From Phycisphaerae bacterium (lineage in GTDB: Bacteria > Planctomycetota > Phycisphaerae > UBA1845): a stretch of 5,766 bases of DNA. The notes under the pieces were generated by a model, which had not been told where the DNA came from, did not search any database, and was given only the letters and a program-made list of their open reading frames with translations. Location of the stretch: NCBI GenBank assembly GCA_028277545.1, contig JANQGB010000628.1:1-5766 (forward strand). The letters run 5' to 3'. The position numbers and the translations under genes were made by a program. Shown here in pieces: positions 1 through 5,526 of the stretch; the stretch's first letter is position 1; each line of letters starts with the position of its first letter.

Positions 1-1045
1 CTTCCCATGCTGCCCGGTACTCCGATGCTGCTTCGTCACCCTCCCCGCGAGCCAACGCCAGCACCGCAGAACACTCGGCCAGGTACATCAGGCGGATGCC
101 CTGCCGCCGTTGCGAGAGATTCCCGAAGCGCCGGTCATCGCTCAAGGTTGCATATGCATCCTCATGCTTACCCCGACCATATAGAACGATGCCCCGAAGC
201 AACGCGGCACGGGCCATCAGAGACCCGTCTCTGCTGGAGTCGGCGATCCGCGTTGCCTCTCGAAGAAGGGTCTCAGGGTCGACAGGATACTGCCCGGCGA
301 ACTGATCGTTGCCCCTGAGCGCCATGAGGGCCAGGTCGTAGCAGGCAGCAAACCTGACATCGAGAGGCACGAGGCGGGCCTCGGCCTGTAGCAGGGCGCG
401 GAGCTCCCTGGCCGGCAAATCGAACCTGCCCTGCAGGCGCTCCTGAACGGTCTCGAGATACCTGGCTCGGCTCAGGAGTCGAGGGTTGTCCCGGGCAAGC
501 CCCTTGGCCTGCTGAATCAACGTCCAGGCGTCAGGGAGCTTGGCTTTGTGCTGCGCCATGGTCGCCTCGCTCAGCTTGACGCTCGCACGTTGCTCGTCGC
601 TGAGTCGGTCAACCCTTTCCTGTAAGTCTGCAAGGAACATGGCCACGGAGTCCCAGTTTTCCTCGCGTACAGCCTGCTCCAGAGACCCCAGGCGGGCGAC
701 GACGGTGCCGTCGTTGTTCGCGTGGGAGAGCAGCAGCACGACGGCCATTGCCACGCACAGCGCCGTGGAGCCGTGATACAGAAACGCCTGGCGCCTGTGG
801 GCACCCGCTTCGCCAGCCGGCCTGTCTGCCGGCGATGAGGCACTCGCTTTCGCCCGGTGGCCGAGACGCAGCACCCATCGGACGGCAAACAGGACAGCGA
901 GGGCCAGGACCAAGGCCGTAAGGAAGCCAACGGCGTCGCTGTCCGGCGCGATCAGCTTGTCGTAGAACGCAACCGCCACAGCGACTAAACCGCTCAGAGT
1001 CTGCAGTTTCCAGGGTTCGTCCCCGGTCGGCTCAGACGTCGACAT
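1..1045 (-). CDS. Membrane-anchored TPR-like protein of unknown function (partial, C-terminus beyond window)
   Basis: An uninterrupted frame of 348 codons starts at ATG 1045 and runs off the left edge, so the C-terminus is missing. A GAGGAG ribosome site (1054-1059, 8-nt spacer) fixes the start. The protein opens with a weakly hydrophobic stretch (about residues 17-32), followed by a clear membrane helix (about 39-59), a polar loop rich in Ala, Arg and Ser, and a second helix (about 88-107). From about 115 on it is soluble, charged and helical. Segments at about 278-302 and 317-347 follow the TPR pattern of small and large residues with a Gly-containing turn (GRGKHEDA, ARGEGDEA). I infer a membrane-anchored scaffold or assembly protein with a TPR-like domain; no catalytic motif is visible and I do not recognise a named family. 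It is divergent from the lipoprotein gene at 1339. Confidence is high that it is a gene and low on function. Confidence 0.85.
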   Translation of the reverse strand, partial: MSTSEPTGDEPWKLQTLSGLVAVAVAFYDKLIAPDSDAVGFLTALVLALAVLFAVRWVLRLGHRAKASASSPADRPAGEAGAHRRQAFLYHGSTALCVAMAVVLLLSHANNDGTVVARLGSLEQAVREENWDSVAMFLADLQERVDRLSDEQRASVKLSEATMAQHKAKLPDAWTLIQQAKGLARDNPRLLSRARYLETVQERLQGRFDLPARELRALLQAEARLVPLDVRFAACYDLALMALRGNDQFAGQYPVDPETLLREATRIADSSRDGSLMARAALLRGIVLYGRGKHEDAYATLSDDRRFGNLSQRRQGIRLMYLAECSAVLALARGEGDEAASEYRAAWE

Positions 1046-1053
1046 CGTCCGAT

Positions 1054-1059
1054 CTCCTC
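1054..1059 (-). promoter_or_regulatory. Ribosome binding site of the TPR-like gene
   Basis: GAGGAG on the minus strand lies 8 nt before ATG 1045. It is a strong Shine-Dalgarno match and decides the start of a gene whose stop is outside the window. Confidence 0.75.
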
Positions 1060-1327
1060 AGGAGCGCGCCTGGTCGAGACGGGGCGGGCGCCAACCCGCT
1101 CAGACCGCTCTCGAGCGGCGCACGGCAGGTAACGTAGTAGCGGGTCCCCTGGCCACTCAGGACACGAGACGGCACGCCACGGCAGGCTGCCTCGACGCTG
1201 CCTTGCCTTCCTCCAGGGTGGGCGCGGTACCGTTGTTGCCGGCGCGCCAGGGGCGCGTTATCGTCAGAATGCTGAAGAACTGACCGAGAGTCCTTTCGGC
1301 AGCATACCGGATCGCTGTGGTGCAAGC

Positions 1328-1332
1328 AGGAG
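1328..1332 (+). promoter_or_regulatory. Ribosome binding site of the lipoprotein gene
   Basis: AGGAG lies 6 nt before ATG 1339. It supports this start, which also places a complete lipoprotein signal peptide at the N-terminus. Confidence 0.75.
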
Positions 1333-1338
1333 ACGCTC

Positions 1339-3963
1339 ATGCATTACGTGCCCCGTACCCATGCTCCTGACCCGCGGAGCTACGCGCCGAAATATCGACA
1401 GGTTGCAGCCCTCCTGGCGTTTCTGGCGCTGCCTCTGATCGCCGCCTGCCCGCGCGGGCCGGTTGAATCCGAGACGCCGGAGCCTGTCAACGAGACAGAT
1501 CGTCATACTACTGTTTCGGACGATAGTATCAACGGATCACTGTTATACGGCTGGACGAAGCAGCAGGTGACCTATCGCATAGACTCGTCGCTGCCAACCG
1601 AACGGCAGGAGCAGATAATCCTCCAGATGTACCGCGACGCGGCGAACGCGTGGAGTGAGCACATCCCCCTGGAGATAACCGAGTCCGGATCGGGCGATGC
1701 GGATATCGTGGTCCAGCTCTGCCCGAGGGCGTGCGTAGCCGGAGACTGCGGCAGGCTGTGCGAGGATGGTGCACTTCGGTACATTGGAGAGGCCCCTCAC
1801 CCTGCGGCTGATGAACAGCTCGGGCAGCTCATCCTGCTGCCGGCCAGCTTCGACTCCGAGGAGGACTTGAATCGACTGTACTTCGCCGTGCTGCACGAGA
1901 TGGGTCACAGCCTGGGCCTGAGCCACTCCGTGCAGCAGGACGCCGTAATGCACGGAGCATTCGTGGACAGCGTTGCTGCTGCCGCCCCGGTCCAACTACA
2001 CGAGGACGACATCCGGGCAATCCAGCACCTGTACGGCAGCAGAGACGAGACCATCGAACCAGGTGTTCCGTCCTTCGCGGACATCCCCACGAATCCCGGG
2101 AGCTATACACCGCCGGCACCGCGCGGCGTGGATTCCGACGACGACGGCTTGTCAGACGACTTCGAGGAACTCACCAGCCGCACCGACCCGCACGACCACG
2201 ACAGCGATGGAGACGACCTTTCCGATGCCTTCGAGTGGCACTTCGGCCTCAACCCCAACGACGCGGACAGCGACGGCGACGGTCGCTCTGACTGGGACGA
2301 GGTCAACAACGGTACGCATGCCCGGGCTCCGGTGGTGTGCGATCTGCCGGGATTGTCGGCCGAGAACGAAGTGCGCCTGGCGGAGAGCTACCTGGCGGAC
2401 GCAGGTCTGACACAGGGCGAGCAGGTCACCATCCAGGCCGTTACCACGCGGTGTAAGGCCAGCGGCATCACGATCCGGCCGACCGTGGATTCCGACTGCA
2501 CGATTCAGATACCCTGGCAGATTCGCAAAGAGCTATGCATCGAGCGACTTCATTCCAGCGTGCCTCTGCTGTTCTGCGGCAGCCGGTCCCCTTACGTGCT
2601 CTTCGACTTCGAGGAGTCCATCGAACGCACCATCTCCGAAGGAGGCGAGGCGCGGGTGGTGCCTCGCGGCGAAGACAATCGCGTGCTGGAGTTCGCCTGG
2701 TCTTTTGAAGCCGCTCCGGCAGGAGAGGATCCGTTCGCGGTTCTCGTGTTTGACGGCATTCCTGTCGAGCCGTGCGACCGGGTCCTGGTGGACCTCGAAG
2801 TCGAGTCTGCCCAGACCGTGAGGATCGAGGTGAAAACGCGGACCGGCAGCGATGAGGACGCCCAGACGGTTGTCGTCAAGGATACGGCGTCGTGGGACAT
2901 CCTGCCCGGCGGCATCGAAACGGTCGAGGCGGAGATCTCAGAGGCGTACGCCTGGCGCGAGTTTGCGATCGTCATCGAACGCGATCTCAACGAAGGCACC
3001 GTGGCGTCGGGTACGGTGTGGATTGACAACATCCGTCTGGGCGGCAGCGAAAGCGAGGATGCCACCCCCGTTGCCGCGGCCCTGCCGGTGATCTACTGGA
3101 CAGACAACGCCAGCGTCTCGATCGGGCGAGTCAATCAGGACCTCGTGGGAGTCGAGCAACTGGCCACCTACGATTCGGGCCTGCGGTCCCCGGAAGGTCT
3201 CGCGCTCGCCCCAGAGCAGGGCAAGATGTACTGGGCCGACCCCGGTGCCGATAGCATCAGTCGAGCCGACCTCGATGGCGCCGACGTCGAGGTGCTCGTT
3301 GACGACGTGTGGGCGCCGAAAGGAATTGCCCTCGATATCGAGAGCAGTAAGATCTACTGGATAGACGCCGGGCTGCAGAAGATCCAGCGGGCCAACCTGG
3401 ACGGCACCTCCGTGGAAGATCTGGTGACAGACCTCGACTCTCCGGAAGCCATCGCGCTGGATCTGGAGAATCGAAAGATGTACTGGACCGATTCCGCAGA
3501 GGACGCCATCTTCCGGGCGAATCTCAACGGCACGATTATCCAGGAATTGGTCACGTGGGAGTCGGCAGGCCTGCGCTCTCCAGACGGCATCGCTCTGGAC
3601 GTGGACGGAGGCAAGATGTACTGGGCAGATTCACTCTCGGCCAATATCCAAAGAGCCGACCTCGACGGCTCGGACCCCGAGGTGCTGGTGGAAGACCTGG
3701 GCTTTCCACAAGGAATTGCCCTCGACCTCGCAGGCGAGAGGATGTACTGGACAGACTCGAGCTCGAACAACATCCAGCGGGCCAGTCTCGATGGAGAGGA
3801 AGTTGAAGAGGTGGTAAGGGGCATTGGCGACGCCCGAGGCATCGCTATTGCGCATTCCTTAATCCCACTATGCAGCGATGGCCACGACAACGACGGTGAC
3901 GGAAAGGTCGATTTCCCCGCAGACCCGCAATGTAGCGGCCTGTCCGATTTCTCAGAAGAATAG
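1339..3963 (+). CDS. Multidomain lipoprotein: matrixin-type zinc metalloprotease with YWTD beta-propeller
   Basis: This 874-residue protein is probably a surface or periplasmic zinc endopeptidase with adhesion modules. Residues 1-37 form a lipoprotein signal with a basic N-region, a hydrophobic core (21-36) and lipobox IAAC, lipidated Cys37. Residues about 60-236 are matrixin-like: HEMGHSLGLSH (186-196) supplies zinc ligands His186, His190 and His196 and catalytic Glu187; Met204 fits the Met-turn; DDIRAIQHLYG closes the fold. No cysteine-switch propeptide is seen. Three DxDxDGxxD-type calcium loops follow (265-273, 288-296, 310-318), then a cysteine-containing linker (327-419) and a beta-rich, carbohydrate-binding-module-like domain (about 420-569, ending VWIDNIRLGG). 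Six YWTD-type repeats (586, 631, 673, 715, 761, 803) make an LDL-receptor class B-like propeller. The tail (845-865) carries a fourth calcium loop, DNDGDGKVD, between two cysteines. Substrate unknown. Protease and propeller calls are firm; the jelly-roll call is tentative. Confidence 0.93.
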   Translation: MHYVPRTHAPDPRSYAPKYRQVAALLAFLALPLIAACPRGPVESETPEPVNETDRHTTVSDDSINGSLLYGWTKQQVTYRIDSSLPTERQEQIILQMYRDAANAWSEHIPLEITESGSGDADIVVQLCPRACVAGDCGRLCEDGALRYIGEAPHPAADEQLGQLILLPASFDSEEDLNRLYFAVLHEMGHSLGLSHSVQQDAVMHGAFVDSVAAAAPVQLHEDDIRAIQHLYGSRDETIEPGVPSFADIPTNPGSYTPPAPRGVDSDDDGLSDDFEELTSRTDPHDHDSDGDDLSDAFEWHFGLNPNDADSDGDGRSDWDEVNNGTHARAPVVCDLPGLSAENEVRLAESYLADAGLTQGEQVTIQAVTTRCKASGITIRPTVDSDCTIQIPWQIRKELCIERLHSSVPLLFCGSRSPYVLFDFEESIERTISEGGEARVVPRGEDNRVLEFAWSFEAAPAGEDPFAVLVFDGIPVEPCDRVLVDLEVESAQTVRIEVKTRTGSDEDAQTVVVKDTASWDILPGGIETVEAEISEAYAWREFAIVIERDLNEGTVASGTVWIDNIRLGGSESEDATPVAAALPVIYWTDNASVSIGRVNQDLVGVEQLATYDSGLRSPEGLALAPEQGKMYWADPGADSISRADLDGADVEVLVDDVWAPKGIALDIESSKIYWIDAGLQKIQRANLDGTSVEDLVTDLDSPEAIALDLENRKMYWTDSAEDAIFRANLNGTIIQELVTWESAGLRSPDGIALDVDGGKMYWADSLSANIQRADLDGSDPEVLVEDLGFPQGIALDLAGERMYWTDSSSNNIQRASLDGEEVEEVVRGIGDARGIAIAHSLIPLCSDGHDNDGDGKVDFPADPQCSGLSDFSEE
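3097..3858 (+). repeat. Six-unit YWTD propeller repeat in the lipoprotein gene
   Basis: Six in-frame units carry YWTD, YWAD, YWID, YWTD, YWAD and YWTD at residues 586, 631, 673, 715, 761 and 803. Spacings are 45, 42, 42, 46 and 42 residues, usual for LDL-receptor class B repeats. Most units also carry an R-A-x-L-x-G strand and a G-I-A-L-D-like strand. Six units is the number needed to close a six-bladed propeller. A second, larger period of 130 residues (390 nt) is visible: residues 614-666 and 744-796 are 34/53 identical by my hand alignment, and 16 nt at 3320-3335 recur exactly at 3710-3725. Confidence 0.88.
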
Positions 3964-4113
3964 GCAGAGTGCTCCCGCGAGGGGCAACAATTCGCCGGTC
4001 TGCTGCCGTCTCGAAGGGCATCACGACCGGCCAATTGGCCTGGCTGCGTGCAGATCGCTCGGTCAGCACGGGCCCTGGCGGCAGCCCCGTGGCACACGTC
4101 GGGCCCACGGCCG
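3964..4113. other. Convergent spacer with palindromes, no clear terminator
   Basis: The 150 bp between two convergent genes contain no GC-rich hairpin followed by a T-run on either strand. Visible symmetry is limited to a perfect 12-bp palindrome GGCCAATTGGCC (4029-4040), a weak inverted repeat CCGTGG / CCACGG (4087-4092, 4105-4110) and two copies of GGGCCC (4070-4075, 4101-4106). Termination here may be Rho-dependent; that is inference. Confidence 0.5.
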
Positions 4114-4629
4114 TCAGTCCGCTCGGCGGGGTGCGTCGTTCTGTTCTTCCGGCGTGATGACCCGCGCTTCCACGTCGATGAACTCGTCCGAGCCCGTTCG
4201 CGGTGGCGACTCGCCGCCGGGGGCGACAATGACCATGCGTTTCTTGAAGTATCTGGTCAGCGAACCGCGCAACAGGTTGCGGATGGGCGGGATCAGCAGG
4301 GCGAAACCAAGGGCGTCGGTCAGCACGCCAGGGGTGACCAGCAACAGCCCGGCGGCCAGGATCATGATGCCGTTCACCAGTTCGACGGCGGGCATCCGGC
4401 CGGCAGACAGATCGGCCTGAATCCGCTGCATCGTGCGCAGGCCCTGGTGCTTGGCCAGCCCCGCGCCCACCACGCCGGTCAGAATCACCAGGCCGATCGT
4501 GGGCCCCACGTCGATGGACCGGCCGATCCTGACCAGCAGAGCGATCTCCACCACCGGCACCACGGTGAACAACAGCAGGAGCCATAGGAACATGGCTCCA
4601 GCGTACCGCCGGCCCGCGACCCAGTCCAC
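4114..4629 (-). CDS. fxsA: FxsA family membrane protein
   Basis: A 171-residue integral membrane protein of the FxsA family. In E. coli, FxsA counters F-plasmid exclusion of phage T7 when overproduced; the normal cellular role is not established. Family marks are the N-terminal helix with VVEIALLVRIG (about 14-36), a Gly-rich second helix (41-59) leading to the KHQG turn (60-63), and the block PGVLTDALGFALLIPPIR (100-117) forming the last membrane pair. The tail from about 128 is polar and probably cytoplasmic. I chose GTG 4629 because GGGAG (4643-4639) lies 9 nt upstream. The alternative ATG at 4593 matches the usual family N-terminus better, but its only upstream GGAG is 2 nt away. The gene is monocistronic here, convergent with the lipoprotein gene and divergent from the sigma operon. 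Family call firm, start uncertain. Confidence 0.88.
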   Translation of the reverse strand: MDWVAGRRYAGAMFLWLLLLFTVVPVVEIALLVRIGRSIDVGPTIGLVILTGVVGAGLAKHQGLRTMQRIQADLSAGRMPAVELVNGIMILAAGLLLVTPGVLTDALGFALLIPPIRNLLRGSLTRYFKKRMVIVAPGGESPPRTGSDEFIDVEARVITPEEQNDAPRRAD

Positions 4630-4638
4630 GTTGGCGAA

Positions 4639-4643
4639 CTCCC
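4639..4643 (-). promoter_or_regulatory. Ribosome binding site favouring the GTG start of fxsA
   Basis: GGGAG on the minus strand, 9 nt before GTG 4629. It is the better-spaced of the two candidate sites, which is why the longer form is annotated. Confidence 0.5.
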
Positions 4644-4726
4644 GCTCCCGACAGGAGGCCGCTGGCGGCGCCCGCCTTCTGGCAGGCTACTTTCGACCCG
4701 TTGCTGCGCAATTGTTACGAACCCAA

Positions 4727-4740
4727 CCGCCGGCCGGCGG
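4727..4740. repeat. 14-bp perfect palindrome
   Basis: CCGCCGGCCGGCGG is its own reverse complement. It lies in the divergent fxsA/sigma spacer, directly before a TATGAT hexamer (4742-4747). It could be an operator or simply a GC-rich coincidence. Confidence 0.45.
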
Positions 4741-4754
4741 GTATGATCGGGTAT
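4738..4754 (+). repeat. Direct repeat CGGGTAT x2, 10-bp period
   Basis: CGGGTAT occurs at 4738-4744 and 4748-4754, one helical turn apart and 13 bp before the candidate -35 at 4768. The spacing would put both copies on the same DNA face, as for an activator site; binding is inference. Confidence 0.35.
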
Positions 4755-4767
4755 CAGGGCTGCCGCG

Positions 4768-4796
4768 TTGACCCCCCGGCCCGGCGGGGTCATGAT
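4768..4796 (+). promoter_or_regulatory. Candidate housekeeping promoter with inverted-repeat spacer
   Basis: TTGACC (4768-4773, 5/6 to the sigma-70 -35) is followed after 17 bp by CATGAT (4791-4796, 4/6 to the -10). An inverted repeat, TGACCCC (4769-4775) and GGGGTCA (4786-4792), overlaps both hexamers and fills the spacer ends, so a dimeric repressor bound there would block the promoter. Transcription would start near 4803, giving a leader of about 100 nt before the sigma gene. No T-run follows the repeat, so it is not a terminator. Confidence 0.45.
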
Positions 4797-4852
4797 GGCG
4801 GCCGTGGCGGCGGAAATCCCCGCGGATTGGCCGATTACGGCCCTCCGCCGCG

Positions 4853-4880
4853 GGAACCGCCCGGAAGGCACGTCGTCTAA
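4853..4880 (+). promoter_or_regulatory. Candidate ECF-sigma promoter (autoregulatory)
   Basis: GGAAC (4853-4857) is followed after 16 bp by CGTCTAA (4874-4880). This matches the general ECF pattern of a GGAAC -35 and a CGTC or TCTAA-type -10, at the expected spacing. Transcription would start around 4886-4888, giving a leader of about 15 nt that barely includes the ribosome site (4888-4893). Its place directly ahead of an ECF sigma gene suggests positive autoregulation, as is common for such operons. Confidence 0.6.
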
Positions 4881-4887
4881 CGAAGAA

Positions 4888-4893
4888 GAGGGA
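4888..4893 (+). promoter_or_regulatory. Ribosome binding site of the sigma factor gene
   Basis: GAGGGA lies 8 nt before GTG 4902 and decides this non-ATG start. Confidence 0.65.
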
Positions 4894-4901
4894 ACGCCGT
4901 C

Positions 4902-5522
4902 GTGGAGGCAGCCGCGAAGGCGACAAAGCGTAGCGATGCGTCGTTGATCGCAGAGCTCCAGGGCGGCGATATGACCGCCTTCGCGGAGCTGGTCCACCGC
5001 TACCAGGATCGGGTGTTCAATACCGTGTGGCGTATCTGTGGCCACGCGGAAGACGCCCGCGATCTGACACAGGAGGCGTTCGTCAAGGCGTACGAGTCAA
5101 TTGGCTCGTTTCGCCGGCAGAGTGGATTCTATACGTGGCTCTTTCGGATTGCGGTGAACGTGGCCTTATCGCACCGGCGTAGCGCCAAGCGGCGGCCGAC
5201 GCAATCGCTGGACGCCCCGGCTGACCCGCGGCTGGCAGGCTCGCAGGCAGCGACCCTGGCGGCCCGGATGAAAGAGAAGACGGCCCATAATCCGGCCGAC
5301 GGGGCCAGCGAGAGTGAAATTCACGGCCACGTCGTTGCGGCGCTGCACAAACTCGAAGAGGATTTCCGGGCAGTGATCGTGCTGCGCGACATCGAAGGAT
5401 TCGACTACCGGCAGATCGGGGAGATTCTGGGCGTCGCCCCTGGCACGGTCAAGTCCCGGCTACACCGCGGACGAATGGCCTTGCGGGAGTTGCTCAAACC
5501 TCTGCTGGGGCAGGAAACGTAG
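4902..5522 (+). CDS. ECF-family RNA polymerase sigma factor (RpoE-like)
   Basis: A 206-residue sigma-70 family factor of the extracytoplasmic function type, which directs RNA polymerase to a stress or envelope regulon. The sigma-2 domain covers about 26-94: FAELVHRYQDRVFN, then DARDLTQEAFVKAY (core binding, region 2.2) and GFYTWLFRIAVNVALSHRR (-10 recognition, regions 2.3-2.4). A linker of about 45 residues (95-138) follows. Sigma-4 covers about 141-198, with the helix-turn-helix YRQIGEILGVAPGTVKSRLH (169-188) for -35 recognition. Regions 1 and 3 are absent, as expected for ECF factors. The length is normal. The start is GTG 4902 with GAGGGA 8 nt upstream. The gene is followed 4 bp later by a probable anti-sigma gene and preceded by an ECF-type promoter. 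The family is certain; the inducing signal and exact ECF subgroup are not readable here. Confidence 0.96.
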   Translation: MEAAAKATKRSDASLIAELQGGDMTAFAELVHRYQDRVFNTVWRICGHAEDARDLTQEAFVKAYESIGSFRRQSGFYTWLFRIAVNVALSHRRSAKRRPTQSLDAPADPRLAGSQAATLAARMKEKTAHNPADGASESEIHGHVVAALHKLEEDFRAVIVLRDIEGFDYRQIGEILGVAPGTVKSRLHRGRMALRELLKPLLGQET

Positions 5523-5526
5523 GTCG

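Larger units (their letters stand above)
1046..1338. other. Divergent intergenic region
   Basis: This 293-bp spacer must hold the promoters of both flanking genes. I see no convincing sigma-70 promoter. The best plus-strand pair, TTGTTG (1233-1238) and TTATCG (1258-1263), has a 19-bp spacer and a poor -10. A small hairpin is possible at 1105-1118 (CCGCT / AGCGG around a CTCG loop). The frames open across it read as low-complexity Arg/Ser/Pro-rich shadows without ribosome sites, so I treat it as non-coding. Confidence 0.6.

Noticed and set aside
1032..1340. 102-codon minus-strand frame in the divergent spacer
   Set aside because: It overlaps the starts of both flanking genes, has no convincing ribosome site, and its composition looks like a shadow of non-coding DNA.
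4087..4110. Inverted repeat as a terminator for the convergent genes
   Set aside because: The stem is only 6 bp with a 12-nt loop and no T-run on either strand.
3354..4229. 291-codon minus-strand open frame
   Set aside because: It is antisense to the propeller and overlaps fxsA. The product is Ser/Arg/Pro-rich with no motif, an artefact of GC-rich repeats on the other strand.
4048..4587. Plus-strand open frames opposite fxsA
   Set aside because: The His/Gln/Gly-rich products have no recognisable motif and lie opposite a well-supported gene.
3845..4711. 288-codon minus-strand open frame overlapping fxsA
   Set aside because: It lies in another frame of the same strand as fxsA. The Gly/Arg/Ala-rich product lacks membrane helices, whereas the fxsA frame has clear family motifs.
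4742..4747. TATGAT as a -10 element
   Set aside because: Five of six bases match, but no -35 lies at 16-18 bp; the nearest, TTGTTA (4712-4717), is 24 bp away.
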